A stretch of DNA of 64,000 bases from JACZYA01 sp965247455. GTDB taxonomy: Bacteria > Acidobacteriota > Terriglobia > Acidiferrales > 2-02-FULL-67-57. Made by a program: the position numbers and the translations under genes. The stretch lies in NCBI GenBank assembly GCA_965247455.1, contig CBDFHE010000013.1, forward strand, positions 62,001 through 126,000. Reading direction: 5' to 3'. Below, in pieces: positions 9,504 through 18,657 of this stretch (position 1 is its first letter; the number at the start of each line of letters is the position of its first letter). A model generated the notes under the pieces. It saw only the letters and a program-made list of their open reading frames with translations, did not search any database and was not told where the DNA came from.

Positions 9504-9638
9504 GGCAGTCTGTCCTCTCCTCGTGCGGATCGAAAATCGTTCGCTCGGTAGTATAGCATGCAGATAGGTGGCCACGGCACACTCGGCTGTCTGTGTTAGA
9601 ATAGAGTTTCGCATCCGATGGAGCGCAGTTTTTCCTTT

Positions 9639-11045
9639 ATGGCCAAAGTAGGATTCATCAGTCTGGGCTGCCCGAAGAACCTCGTGGACAGCGAGGTAAT
9701 GATGGGCGTGCTGGCACGCTCGGGCTACGAGATGACGCCGCGCGCGGACGAGGCCGACATCCTGGTGGTGAACACGTGCAGCTTCATCGAGCCGGCGCGC
9801 AAAGAATCGATCGAGACCATCCTGGAGATGGTCGAGCACAAGAAGTTCGGCGCGGCACAGAAGTTGATTGTGGCCGGCTGCCTGGTGGAACGCTACCGCG
9901 AGCAGATTCAGCAGGAAATCCCGGAAGTAGACGCGGTGGTGGGAACCAACGAGCTGGAGCAGATTCTCGAAGCCTGCCGCGGCACGCTCGCTGGCCGCCC
10001 GCCGGTGCTGGAGCCCTATCTCTACCACGAGCTGACGCCGCGCCTGACCGCCACCCCGCGCCACTACGCCTACATCAAAATTGCGGAAGGGTGCGACCAC
10101 CCGTGCTCGTTCTGCATCATTCCGCAGTTGCGCGGGGGCTTCCGCAGCCGGCGGTTTGAGTCGGTGGTGCGCGAGGCCGAGCAACTGACGGCAGCGGGCG
10201 CGCGCGAACTGATCCTGATCGGGCAGGACACCACCAGCTACGGCGAAGACCTGGGGCTGCGCGACGGCTTGCCGATGCTGCTGGAACGGCTGGCCGGGCT
10301 GGATGATGTAGGCTGGGTGCGCTTCCTCTACGTCTATCCCAACCGGGTGAGCCAAAAGCTGATCGACACGGTGGCCGCGCAGCCGAAGCTGGTGCCCTAC
10401 TTTGACATTCCCTTGCAGCACGCCAGCGCGGCGGTGCTGAAGCGCATGCGACGCGGCAGCCACGGCGACGCCTTCCTGAAGCTGCTCGAGCGCATCCGGG
10501 CCGCGATGCCCGAGGTGGCCTTGCGGACCTCCTTCATTGCCGGCTTCCCCGGCGAGACAGAGAAGGATTTTGAAACCCTGTGCGACTTCGTGCGCGCCGC
10601 CCGCTTCGACCACGTGGGCGTGTTCACTTACTCGGATGAGGAAACATCACAGAGTTATCCCCTGGACGAAAAAATTTCTGCGGGTGAAGCGCGCCGCCGC
10701 CAGCGCCACCTGATGGCGGTGCAACGGCCGATTGCAGCGGAGAAAAACCGCCAGCGGCTAGGGCGGCGTCTCACTGCCTTGCTGGAAGGACCCTCGCAGG
10801 AAACCGAGCTGCTGTGGGAGGCGCGGCTGACGGCGCAAGCGCCCGAGATCGACAGCAAGCTTTACATCAACGACTGCGCGCTGGCGGAGATGCCGGGGGC
10901 GGGGAGCTTGGTGACGGTGGAAATCACCGAGGCGCGGGACTACGATCTGGTGGGGCGCGTGCTGGACACGCAGGCCGAAGCTGCGCCCGTGCCGGTGCAA
11001 GGGGATGCTCCGCCCGCCCTGGTGCAAATTCACGCGGCTCGTTGA
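9639..11045 (+). CDS. rimO: Ribosomal protein uS12 methylthiotransferase RimO
   Basis: RimO is a radical-SAM enzyme that adds a methylthio group to an aspartate of ribosomal protein S12. The N-terminal UPF0004 domain begins KVGFISLGCPKNLVDSE with the first cluster cysteine; the others are in VVNTCSFIE and VAGCLVERYR. The radical-SAM motif CDHPCSFC follows near residue 150, and a TRAM-like domain forms the C-terminus. Length (468 aa) is normal. ATG 9639 (MAKVGF) matches the family start; ATG 9618 adds seven residues and is an alternative. A TAGAAT -10-like sequence lies just upstream near 9600. Confidence 0.95.
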   Translation: MAKVGFISLGCPKNLVDSEVMMGVLARSGYEMTPRADEADILVVNTCSFIEPARKESIETILEMVEHKKFGAAQKLIVAGCLVERYREQIQQEIPEVDAVVGTNELEQILEACRGTLAGRPPVLEPYLYHELTPRLTATPRHYAYIKIAEGCDHPCSFCIIPQLRGGFRSRRFESVVREAEQLTAAGARELILIGQDTTSYGEDLGLRDGLPMLLERLAGLDDVGWVRFLYVYPNRVSQKLIDTVAAQPKLVPYFDIPLQHASAAVLKRMRRGSHGDAFLKLLERIRAAMPEVALRTSFIAGFPGETEKDFETLCDFVRAARFDHVGVFTYSDEETSQSYPLDEKISAGEARRRQRHLMAVQRPIAAEKNRQRLGRRLTALLEGPSQETELLWEARLTAQAPEIDSKLYINDCALAEMPGAGSLVTVEITEARDYDLVGRVLDTQAEAAPVPVQGDAPPALVQIHAAR

Positions 11046-11078
11046 ACCGGCGCAGAAGAACGGTTATAGGTAAGTGGT

Positions 11079-11282
11079 ATGCATTGGCGGTGCCCCATCT
11101 GCCGGAAGACGACCGACACGGGCAGGCACCCCGATTTCCCTTTTTGCCCGGAACGCTGCCGGCTGATTGACCTGGGGAACTGGGCCAGCGAAAAATATAA
11201 GGTGAGCGAGCCCGCAGCCGTCACAACGCAGCCAGAAGACATGGAGCCGGAGAACCATGAACAACGCAACCGCCGCACCTGA
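11079..11282 (+). CDS. yacG: DNA gyrase inhibitor YacG
   Basis: A 67-residue zinc-binding protein. Four cysteines in CPIC and FCPERCRLIDLGNWA form the YacG zinc site and the RLIDLGNW block is diagnostic. YacG binds GyrB and inhibits gyrase in E. coli; in other lineages its role is less clear. The C-terminal tail after residue 45 is low-complexity. It overlaps the following pgpA start by 26 bp, so the two are probably co-transcribed and coupled. Confidence 0.92.
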   Translation: MHWRCPICRKTTDTGRHPDFPFCPERCRLIDLGNWASEKYKVSEPAAVTTQPEDMEPENHEQRNRRT

Positions 11283-11796
11283 ATCGGCCACACCCACGAA
11301 GACAGCAATTCGGCTGGCGACCGCTTTCGGCCTGGGCTATGCGCCGGTGGCGCCGGGGACAGCGGGATCGCTGGGGGGCGTGGCTCTGTTTGCTCTGCTG
11401 CTCTACACCCTGGAGGGGGTCGCGCTCGACCTAGCCTTCATCGCGGTGTCCCTGTGCTTGGTTGCGACGGCCATGTGGAGCACGGAACGCGCGCTGCCGC
11501 ATTGGACCAGCCAAGACCCGTCGGCAGTGGTGATTGACGAAGTCCTGGGGCAATTCCTGACCTACGGCGGCCCGCTGGCGGTGGCCTACGCGGGAGCGAC
11601 TACGGTGGCGGCGACGTGGAAAACTTTGTTGGCCGGGCTTATACTTTTTCGCGTCTTCGACGTGCTGAAGCCCTATCCGATTCGACAGAGCGAAGGTGTG
11701 CCCGGCGCCGCCGGCGTGGTGCTGGATGATTTTCTGGCCGCGGTCTATGCCGCGCTGGTGCTGGGACTACTGAGTTGGGTCGGATGGCTGGGATAA
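11257..11796 (+). CDS. pgpA: Phosphatidylglycerophosphatase A
   Basis: PgpA dephosphorylates phosphatidylglycerophosphate to phosphatidylglycerol at the membrane. The 179-residue protein shows the family blocks GLGYAPVAPGTAGSLGG (near residue 27), DPSAVVIDEVLGQFLT (near 90), FRVFDVLKPYPIRQSE and a C-terminal GVVLDDFLAAVYAAL, with four membrane segments. A GGAG element precedes ATG 11257. The end overlaps the next gene by 13 bp. With plsY and gpsA downstream it forms a phospholipid-synthesis neighbourhood. Confidence 0.94.
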   Translation: MNNATAAPESATPTKTAIRLATAFGLGYAPVAPGTAGSLGGVALFALLLYTLEGVALDLAFIAVSLCLVATAMWSTERALPHWTSQDPSAVVIDEVLGQFLTYGGPLAVAYAGATTVAATWKTLLAGLILFRVFDVLKPYPIRQSEGVPGAAGVVLDDFLAAVYAALVLGLLSWVGWLG

Positions 11797-12818
11797 CCAC
11801 AAAAAAACCCAAGATTGAGCGGGTGGAACCCGCGGCCGGCATTGCCGGGGGCGAGATTGGCATCCACGGCCGGGGCTTCAGCGGCGGAGACCACGGACGG
11901 CCGCAGGTGAGATTCGGGGGCAAACAAGCGACCTTGCTGGTGGCCTCGGACGATTTTCTGATCGCGCGGGTACCTGACGGGTCGCCGGATTCCTTGCTGG
12001 AAGTGCGCACGCCCAAGGGCGAATCCGACCGGGTGGCGATTGAACTGGGGGTCTCGATTGCCGACAACCTCCATCCGGTCGCCAACCCGGTGATTGATCA
12101 GAAAGGAAACATCTTCGCCACCGTTAGCGGGGCGCGCGGGCAGAAAGTTCCCATCTCCATTTACAAGTTTGACCGCAACTACGTCGCCAAGCCCTTCCTG
12201 AGCAACCTGGTGAATGCCACCGGGCTGGCGCTGGATGCCGCCGGGAACCTTTACGTCTCCAGTCGGCACGATGGGGTGGTCTATCAGGTCACCTCCGCCT
12301 CCCGCAAATCGGTGTACGCGGAAGGGATGGGCGTGGCTACCGGGATCGCTTTCGATGCCGACGAAAACTTGTTGGTGGGAGACCGCACCGGCACTATTTT
12401 CAAGGTGGGCCACGACCGGCAAATTTTTGTCTTCGCCACGCTGGAACCGTCGGTGGCGGCCTACCACCTGGCCTTTGGCCCGGACCAAGCGCTTTACGTT
12501 ACCGGGCCCACCACCTCCAGCTACGATTCCATTTACCGCATCGCGCCCAGCGGCGAGGTGGAAGTTTTTTATCGCGGCCTGGGGCGGCCGCAGGGGCTGG
12601 CGTTCGACCAAAAGGGCGAGCTCTATGTGGTGGCTTCGCTGAAAGGCCGACGGGGCGTGGTTCACTTCCCCCGGAAGGGAGAGCCGAAGCTGGCCATTTC
12701 GGGACAGGGCCTGGTGGGGCTGGCGTTCGGCGCGGGGAACCGCCTGGTCCTGGCCACTACGAACTCTCTCTATCACCTCAACTGGCCGGGCAGCGGAGGT
12801 TCCCGGCCGCGGAAGTGA
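11784..12818 (+). CDS. IPT/TIG domain plus NHL-like beta-propeller protein
   Basis: The first ~85 residues form an IPT/TIG immunoglobulin-like domain (IERVEPAAGIAGGEIGIHG, then VRFGGKQATLLVASDDFLIARVP). The rest has repeated blades of the NHL/SMP-30 type, e.g. NATGLALDAAGNLYVSSRHDG, VATGIAFDADENLLVGDRTG and RPQGLAFDQKGELYVVASLKG. No signal peptide is visible, so it may be cytoplasmic despite the extracellular-like folds. Length is 344 aa from ATG 11784. The overlap with pgpA and the short gap to cinA suggest an operon. Function is unknown; ligand or sugar-lactone binding would be speculation. Confidence 0.8.
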   Translation: MAGITTKKPKIERVEPAAGIAGGEIGIHGRGFSGGDHGRPQVRFGGKQATLLVASDDFLIARVPDGSPDSLLEVRTPKGESDRVAIELGVSIADNLHPVANPVIDQKGNIFATVSGARGQKVPISIYKFDRNYVAKPFLSNLVNATGLALDAAGNLYVSSRHDGVVYQVTSASRKSVYAEGMGVATGIAFDADENLLVGDRTGTIFKVGHDRQIFVFATLEPSVAAYHLAFGPDQALYVTGPTTSSYDSIYRIAPSGEVEVFYRGLGRPQGLAFDQKGELYVVASLKGRRGVVHFPRKGEPKLAISGQGLVGLAFGAGNRLVLATTNSLYHLNWPGSGGSRPRK

Positions 12819-12848
12819 GGGCGAACGGACCGAGAAAGCTTGGCAGCC

Positions 12849-14087
12849 ATGCAAGCTGAGATCATTGCCATCGGATCGGAGATGCTGACGCCGTTCCGGG
12901 TGGACACCAATTCCCTCTACCTCACCGATCAACTCGAACGCCTGGGCATCCCCGTGATTCGGAAGACGGTGGTGGGCGACAAGCGCGAACACCTGAAAGC
13001 GGTCTTTGCCGAAGCCCTCCAGCGCTCCGACCTGGTGATTGGAATCGGCGGGCTGGGCCCGACCGAAGATGACCGCACGCGCGAGTCGGTGGCGGAGCTG
13101 CTGGGCCGGCCACTGGAGCGCAGCGAGGAAGTGGTGCGAATGATGCGCGAACGGTTTCGGGCATTCGGGCGCAAGATGCCGGAAGTCAACCTGCGGCAAG
13201 CCATGGTGCCGGCCGGGGCGACCTGGTTCCCCAACGACAACGGTACGGCTCCAGGATTGTGGATGGAGACCGACGGCGAGAAGATTGTGCTGTTGCTGCC
13301 GGGCCCGCCGCCGGAACTCAAACCCCTGTTTGAAGAGTATTGCCTGGCCAAGCTGCGTTCGCGCGCCCCCGGGCGGGCGTTTGCCAGCAAAGTACTAAAG
13401 GTGACAGGGATGGCGGAATCCGAAGTAGAAGAAAAGATCGCCCCCATCTACCGCACCTACGAAAATCCGGAAACCACGCTGCTGGCCTCGGCGGGCGAAA
13501 TTCAAATCCACTTGCGTGGCACCGGCGCCGACGCGGGCGATGCGATGCGGCGGGTGGAAGAGCTGGGCGAGCGAATCGAGAACGCTTTGGGCGACGCGGT
13601 CTTTTCGCGCGGCAATGAATCGCTGGAACAGGTGGTGGGACTCTACCTGATGATGCGCGGCGCTACGCTGGCGGTGGCGGAGAGCTGCACCGGCGGGCTG
13701 CTGGGCCAGCGCATAACCAGCGTGCCCGGCAGCTCCCACTACTTTTTGGGCGGCGTGGTGTGCTACTCCGACAAACTGAAAATAAAATTAGTGGGAGTGC
13801 CCGAGAGCATGCTGAAACGCAAAGGGGCGGTTTCGGCAGAAGTGGCGGAAGCGCTGGCGCGCGGCATTCGGCGGCGCGCCGGCGCCACGCTGGGGATGGG
13901 CATCACCGGCATTGCCGGACCCGAAGGCGGAAGCCCGGACAAGCCGGTGGGAACGGTTTTTATCTCGCTGGCCGAGGCCCACCGGGCGAAAACCGTAAAG
14001 CATCGCTTCCCGGGCGACCGCGAGCGCATTCGCCAATTTGCCAGCCAGGCGGCCCTGAACCTGATCCGCCGCAAACTGCTGAAGTGA
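12849..14087 (+). CDS. cinA: CinA-family protein (nicotinamide-nucleotide amidase type)
   Basis: The 412-residue protein joins an N-terminal MoCF/COG1058 domain (EIIAIGSEMLTPFRVDTNS, then GIGGLGPTEDDRTRESVAELL) to a C-terminal CinA domain (LAVAESCTGGLLGQRITSVPG near 275 and GITGIAGPEGGSPDKPVGTV near 360). In characterised CinA proteins the C-terminal domain deamidates NMN and the N-terminal domain has ADP-ribose pyrophosphatase activity, giving a role in pyridine-nucleotide salvage. The start is ATG 12849, nine bases inside an in-frame TTG. The family is often induced with competence or DNA-damage genes. Confidence 0.93.
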   Translation: MQAEIIAIGSEMLTPFRVDTNSLYLTDQLERLGIPVIRKTVVGDKREHLKAVFAEALQRSDLVIGIGGLGPTEDDRTRESVAELLGRPLERSEEVVRMMRERFRAFGRKMPEVNLRQAMVPAGATWFPNDNGTAPGLWMETDGEKIVLLLPGPPPELKPLFEEYCLAKLRSRAPGRAFASKVLKVTGMAESEVEEKIAPIYRTYENPETTLLASAGEIQIHLRGTGADAGDAMRRVEELGERIENALGDAVFSRGNESLEQVVGLYLMMRGATLAVAESCTGGLLGQRITSVPGSSHYFLGGVVCYSDKLKIKLVGVPESMLKRKGAVSAEVAEALARGIRRRAGATLGMGITGIAGPEGGSPDKPVGTVFISLAEAHRAKTVKHRFPGDRERIRQFASQAALNLIRRKLLK

Positions 14088-14141
14088 GCTGGGCATTGGC
14101 AAAGAACACACCCAACCACAAACCCTGAGTGCCTTCTTCCG

Positions 14142-14727
14142 ATGCGCCTTTTCGTCGCGCTCGATTTGACCGATGCCGTTCGTGCGGCCATCGCCGAGCT
14201 GCTGGCCGGGTTGAAACCCACTACCGGGGCGGTGCGCTGGGTGCGGCCCGACGTTCTGCACCTGACACTGAAGTTTATCGGGCATCTGGGGGAAGAAAAA
14301 CTTCCTGCGCTTCGGGAAGCGCTGGCGCGGGCAAGGACACTGGAACCCGTGGAGATGGACTTCCACGGGGTGGGATTTTTTTTCCAACCCGCGCAGTCCG
14401 CGCGTCTTTTGGGTAGGGGTGCGCGGCAACGACGCGCTGTTCGACCTGGCCGGACAAATCGAGGGGGCGCTGGAACCGCTGGGCATCGCGCGCGAGCGCC
14501 GCGCCTACCTGCCCCACCTGACCCTGGGCCGGTTCAAATCCGGGCCGGGCCGAAGAGTGGATTCGCGCCAGCTCACTCGTCTGCAAGAAAAAATCGCCGC
14601 GCTGCCCTCGGTGGATTTCGGGCATGTGCGCTGCGAGGAATTTTTTCTCTACCAGAGCAAACTCTCCCCCGGCGGCGCGAAATACTCTAAACTGGAGCGC
14701 TTCGGGTTCATCCGAGCCGAGAAGTAG
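14142..14727 (+). pseudogene. thpR: RNA 2',3'-cyclic phosphodiesterase (ThpR/LigT), frameshifted at a T8 tract
   Basis: The 2H-phosphoesterase family protein starts MRLFVALDLTD and has both HxT motifs: HLTLKFIGHLG (near residue 48) and HLTLGRFKSG (near 125). After DFHGVGFFF the reading frame is lost at a run of eight T (14376-14383). Using seven T gives GFFSNPRSPRVFWVGVRGND and continues to the normal C-terminus ERFGFIRAEK at 14727. One base is thus surplus. It could be a sequencing error, a true mutation, or a site of transcriptional slippage, since runs of eight or more T can be slippery. The family hydrolyses 2',3'-cyclic phosphate ends of RNA. Confidence 0.9.
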
Positions 14728-14740
14728 CTGGGGGGCGTAG

Positions 14741-15355
14741 TTGCCTGTGAGCGCGAGCGAGCTGAGCGGTGTGGTGCTGGCGTACCTGCTGGGGTCGCTA
14801 CCGTTTGGGTACATGCTGGTGAAGCTGCGCGGCGGCGGGGACGTGCGCGCGCGGGGGAGCGGCTCGACCGGCGCCACCAATGTCGCCCGCACGCTGGGGC
14901 CGGGGGCGGGTTTGCTGGTGCTGGCACTGGACGCCGGCAAGGGTTACGCTGCGGTCTGGCTGGCCGCGCGGCTGAGCGAAGGTGATATGCGTTGGACAGC
15001 AGCCGCGGGGGTGGCCGCCATCCTAGGGCACAGCCTTCCGGTCTTTATCCGCTTTCACGGAGGCAAGAGCGTGGCCACCGGATTGGGCGTGTTTCTTTTC
15101 CTCACCCCGCTGGCGGTGGCGGCTTGCCTGGGGGTCTGGCTGTTGGCGTTGGCAATCTGGCGCTACGTCTCTCTGAGTTCGATGCTTGCCACGGCTGCCT
15201 ACCCGGTGCTGGCCTATGCGCTCTACCATCCGACACTGGCGGTACTGCTGGCCGGCGTGGTGGGCGCGTGCATCATCGCGCTTCGACATCACGAAAACAT
15301 CCGGCGGCTGGTGGCCGGCACCGAAAACAAATTCGCCCTGCGGCGGAAACCCTAA
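14741..15355 (+). CDS. plsY: Acyl-phosphate:glycerol-3-phosphate acyltransferase PlsY
   Basis: PlsY makes lysophosphatidic acid from acyl-phosphate and glycerol-3-phosphate, the first step of phospholipid synthesis in most bacteria. The 204-residue, five-span membrane protein carries its three motifs: LLGSLPFGYMLVK, GSGSTGATNVARTLG and FIRFHGGKSVATGLGVF. Translation probably starts at TTG 14741 (or GTG 14747) behind a G-rich purine run. The gene is followed 16 bp later by gpsA, which makes its glycerol-3-phosphate substrate, so the pair forms a functional operon. Confidence 0.94.
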   Translation: MPVSASELSGVVLAYLLGSLPFGYMLVKLRGGGDVRARGSGSTGATNVARTLGPGAGLLVLALDAGKGYAAVWLAARLSEGDMRWTAAAGVAAILGHSLPVFIRFHGGKSVATGLGVFLFLTPLAVAACLGVWLLALAIWRYVSLSSMLATAAYPVLAYALYHPTLAVLLAGVVGACIIALRHHENIRRLVAGTENKFALRRKP

Positions 15356-15371
15356 CGAGAGGACAGTTGGA

Positions 15372-16376
15372 GTGCGCACCATCACAGTGATCGGCGGGGG
15401 CAGTTGGGGCACGGCGCTGGCGATCACGCTGGCCCGCAGCACGACTCCGCACCACGTGCGGCTGTGGGCGCTGGAAAAAGAGCTGGTCGAGCAGATGGTG
15501 GCTACACGCGAGAACCACGTCTTCCTGCCGGGCTTCCGCCTGCCGCGAGAAGTCCAACTTACCCACGACCTCGCCCAAGCCGCGCGCGGCGCCGACATCC
15601 TACTGAGCGTTGTCCCGACACAGTTCCTGCGCCACGTCTGGGAGCCGCTTCTCCCCCATCTGGCGCCGGAGACGTTGATCCTGAGCGCGGCCAAGGGACT
15701 GGAGCGCAACTCCCTGGCGCGTCCCTCCGAAGTCATTGCCGCGGTAATCGGCAGCCGGTTCGAGCCGCGACTGGCCGCGCTCTCCGGGCCGTCGTTCGCC
15801 CGCGAGGTCGCTGCCGGGCTTCCCACTGCAATCGTCATCGCGTCCGCAGATGCCTCACTCGCGCGCGACCTGCAAGGTGAATTGGCCGGACCCGGGCTGC
15901 GCCTCTACACCAACAACGACGTAGCCGGAACCGAGATTGGGGGCGCGGTCAAAAACATCATCGCCATTGCTGCCGGCGTCGCCGATGGACTGGGGCTGGG
16001 CACCAACGCGCGTGCGGCCCTGATTACGCGCGGCCTGGCAGAAATCTCCCGGCTTGCGCTTGCCTGCGGCGGGCAGCGCGAGACGCTGGCCGGCCTGGCA
16101 GGCCTGGGCGATTTGGTCCTGACCTGCACCGGCGGGCTGAGCCGGAATCGCACCGTCGGGCTGGAGCTGGCCAAAGGCCGCACGCTGGACCACATCATCC
16201 ACTCCATGCGCATGGTGGCCGAAGGGGTGGAGACCACCCGCGTCACCCGCGCGCTGGCCCGCAAGCTGGGGGTGGAAATGCCCATCGTCGAGCAGATGCA
16301 CAGAATCCTCTTTGAGGGGCAGGAGCCGCGCGCCGGCGTCCGCGCCTTGCTGGAGCGGGCGCTGCGCGACGAATAA
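15372..16376 (+). CDS. gpsA: Glycerol-3-phosphate dehydrogenase [NAD(P)+]
   Basis: GpsA reduces dihydroxyacetone phosphate to sn-glycerol-3-phosphate for phospholipid synthesis in the cytoplasm. The 334-residue protein has the N-terminal Rossmann motif GGGSWGTALAITLA, the substrate-domain block LSAAKGLERNSL, LSGPSFAREVAAGLPTA, the catalytic-lysine region GGAVKNIIAIAAGVADGL and GLAGLGDLVLTCTGGLSRNR. GTG 15372 is the likely start because it places the Rossmann motif at residue 7; further upstream codons overlap plsY. Confidence 0.95.
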   Translation: MRTITVIGGGSWGTALAITLARSTTPHHVRLWALEKELVEQMVATRENHVFLPGFRLPREVQLTHDLAQAARGADILLSVVPTQFLRHVWEPLLPHLAPETLILSAAKGLERNSLARPSEVIAAVIGSRFEPRLAALSGPSFAREVAAGLPTAIVIASADASLARDLQGELAGPGLRLYTNNDVAGTEIGGAVKNIIAIAAGVADGLGLGTNARAALITRGLAEISRLALACGGQRETLAGLAGLGDLVLTCTGGLSRNRTVGLELAKGRTLDHIIHSMRMVAEGVETTRVTRALARKLGVEMPIVEQMHRILFEGQEPRAGVRALLERALRDE

Positions 16377-16496
16377 ATCTGCACATTGCTTTCCGAGGCA
16401 GCTTTCGGTAGAATTTGGGGGGGGGTGTGGAGCCCAGTGAACAGGTGGGGGGCCCTGAGTAAAGAGCGGGGGAGGGCTTTTGCTTAGCCGGACCCC

Positions 16497-18266
16497 ATGA
16501 ACCGAGTGCTGGAACAACTCAACCACCTGTTGGGGCGCTTGCTGCCTCGTCGCATCCCGCTGCTGTATCTTATCCTGACCGTTCTTCTCCTCTTGAGCGT
16601 TGTGCCCTTGCTGGTCTTTGGCGTGAAGGTCAGCTCGCGCAACCGCCAACAGTTGCAGACCAATGAGCAGGTGCTGCAAAGCACCGTCACCAGCGCCATC
16701 GCCGAAGAAATCCGCCTCTACGTGCAGGGCATCGACGGGCAGGTGGAGAGCCTGATCCGCATGCTGGAGATTACCGAGGCCATCGGAGACGTGGCCGACC
16801 CCAACTACGCCGGCGCCCTCGACCGCTCCATCCGCAGCTTTGTGGGCGGGGGGGAGAACGTCCGCTTCCTCACCATCGTCAACGCCGAACAGCGTGGCCG
16901 GCAAGGAGGCGTGCCGGAGGTGGGCCAGGACGACTTCATCCGACAACAATTGAGTAAGGGCTTCCAGGCCGCGCATCTCGGCAACGCCTTCCACAGCGGC
17001 AGCTTCCTGGTTCATTCCGGCGGGCGCAGCGAGCCGGTGATGGTGATGGCGCGGCCGTTGACGGTGCGCAACGACTTCCGCGGGATGGTGGCGATCGTCG
17101 TCAGCCTGGAATTCTTGCGGGAGCAGTTGAAGAAATCGCCCGGGGGGCTGGTCACCTACGTGGTGAACCGCGAGGGGCGGCTGATTCTCTACCCCGACGA
17201 GAAGAGCTACGCCGTCGGCCAGGACATGAGCGGAATCGAAATCGTGCAGTCCTTCCTCACCGGCACCGAGCAAGCCATCGTGACCACCACCTTCAACCTC
17301 CACCAAGACAACGAAGTCGTCACGATGCTGGGCACGCAGGCGCCGGTGCCGGCGTTGAACTGGGCCGTCATCGCCCAGAAACCGCTGGACGAAGCCTACG
17401 TGGCCGTTTACGAAATGGATCGCTACGCCCTCGTGCTGGGTCTCATTGCCATCGTGCTTTCGATCGCCATCGGGTACTACTCCGCCCGCCGGCTCACCAC
17501 CCCCATCCAGATGCTGGCGGAAAGCACGCGCGTCATCGCCAAGGGCGACTTCTCCCGCCGGGTCCATCTCTCCAGCCGCACCGAAATCGGCGAGTTGGCG
17601 GATACCTTCAACCTGATGACCGGCGACCTGGAACGCTACGTCGAGCGCCTGAAGCAAGCCGCGCAAGAGAACCACGAACTCTTCCTGGGCTCCATCCGCA
17701 CGCTCGCCGCCGCCATCGACGAAAAGGACCCCTACACCCGCGGCCACTCCGACCGCGTGGCGCGTTACTCCGTCATCCTGGCGGAAGCGCTGGGGCTGCC
17801 CGAAGATGATGTGTACAAAATCCGCATCTCGGCGCTGCTGCACGATGTGGGCAAGATCGGTATTGACGACCGCATCTTGAAAAAACCCACCGGGCTGACC
17901 AACGAAGAGTTTGAAGTCATGAAGCAGCACCCGGTCAAAGGCGCGAATATCATCCGGCCGGTGGGCAAGCTGCGGGAGATGATTCCCGGCATCGAGCTCC
18001 ACCACGAAAGCATGAACGGGCGCGGCTATCCCTACGGGCTCAAGGGCGAGGAAATCCCGATGATGGCCCGCATCATCATGGTGGCTGACACCCTCGACGC
18101 CATGACCACCCACCGCCCCTACCAGTCCGCCATGGACATGGAAGTGGCGCTGGAGAAAATTACCGCCATCCAGGGAACCAAGTTCGACCCCAGCGTCGTC
18201 CAGGCGCTCATCAAAGCCGTCGAATCCCGCCGCCTCAAACTCACTCCCCAGATGGTCGAAGTCTGA
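16497..18266 (+). CDS. Membrane sensor with Cache, HAMP and HD-GYP domains
   Basis: A 589-residue inner-membrane protein. A first membrane segment (residues 22-44) is followed by a periplasmic dCache-like sensor to about 300, a second segment (LVLGLIAIVLSIAIGYY), a HAMP domain (SARRLTTPIQMLAEST on) and a C-terminal HD-GYP domain. The HD-GYP residues are complete: HSDRVARYS, LLHDVGKIGIDDRIL, HHESMNGRGYPYGLKG and ADTLDAMTTHRPY. HD-GYP proteins hydrolyse cyclic di-GMP or related dinucleotides, so this is probably a signal-gated phosphodiesterase. It stands alone, 120 bp after gpsA; the ligand cannot be predicted. Confidence 0.93.
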   Translation: MNRVLEQLNHLLGRLLPRRIPLLYLILTVLLLLSVVPLLVFGVKVSSRNRQQLQTNEQVLQSTVTSAIAEEIRLYVQGIDGQVESLIRMLEITEAIGDVADPNYAGALDRSIRSFVGGGENVRFLTIVNAEQRGRQGGVPEVGQDDFIRQQLSKGFQAAHLGNAFHSGSFLVHSGGRSEPVMVMARPLTVRNDFRGMVAIVVSLEFLREQLKKSPGGLVTYVVNREGRLILYPDEKSYAVGQDMSGIEIVQSFLTGTEQAIVTTTFNLHQDNEVVTMLGTQAPVPALNWAVIAQKPLDEAYVAVYEMDRYALVLGLIAIVLSIAIGYYSARRLTTPIQMLAESTRVIAKGDFSRRVHLSSRTEIGELADTFNLMTGDLERYVERLKQAAQENHELFLGSIRTLAAAIDEKDPYTRGHSDRVARYSVILAEALGLPEDDVYKIRISALLHDVGKIGIDDRILKKPTGLTNEEFEVMKQHPVKGANIIRPVGKLREMIPGIELHHESMNGRGYPYGLKGEEIPMMARIIMVADTLDAMTTHRPYQSAMDMEVALEKITAIQGTKFDPSVVQALIKAVESRRLKLTPQMVEV

Positions 18267-18657
18267 CCCCACCCGCTCTGAGTACAGCCCCAATCTCCGG
18301 CAGTGGTGTTCAACCCGCGCTTGCACCTCTGTATTCACCAATTCGCGTCCCCTCCTGCGTTCCTTGCTATACCAAGTGCGGCTTTTAAGTCCAAGGTTTC
18401 TGCGTTTCTGCGGTTTTTGCGGCTGTTTGTTTCACCGAGGGGGGTTTTCATCCCCAAAAGTGAAACGCAGAAACCGCAAACGCCGCACACCCGGCTGCGC
18501 CCTCAGCACCCTTACTCCTCTGCCACCTGCGCCTCCTTTGTTCCGTCTGCACTCTTCCTATCCTCTGCGTCTCAGCGGTGCACAACAAGCTGGCACCGCC
18601 ATTCCTTGACGCAGGCACCTCCGGCTGACTCTGCTACAATAAGCGCGGAGTTGGCCC
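18267..18657. other. Non-coding gap upstream of ftsY with an imperfect inverted repeat
   Basis: No credible coding frame is seen in these 391 bases. An imperfect inverted repeat pairs TTTCTGCGGTTTTTGCGG (about 18406-18423) with CGCAGAAACCGCAAACGCCG (about 18467-18486), separated by a G-run and GTTTTCATCCCCAAAAG. A TACAAT hexamer near 18635 could be the -10 box of the ftsY promoter, but a well-spaced -35 box is not obvious. Confidence 0.45.

Noticed and set aside
16377..16496. Possible cyclic di-GMP riboswitch before the HD-GYP gene
   Set aside because: The G-rich leader lacks the conserved GEMM aptamer sequence and pairing.
15855..18341. 828-codon minus-strand open frame over gpsA and the HD-GYP gene
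   Set aside because: Composition is His/Gly/Val-rich antisense typical of GC-rich DNA, while the plus strand has all catalytic motifs.
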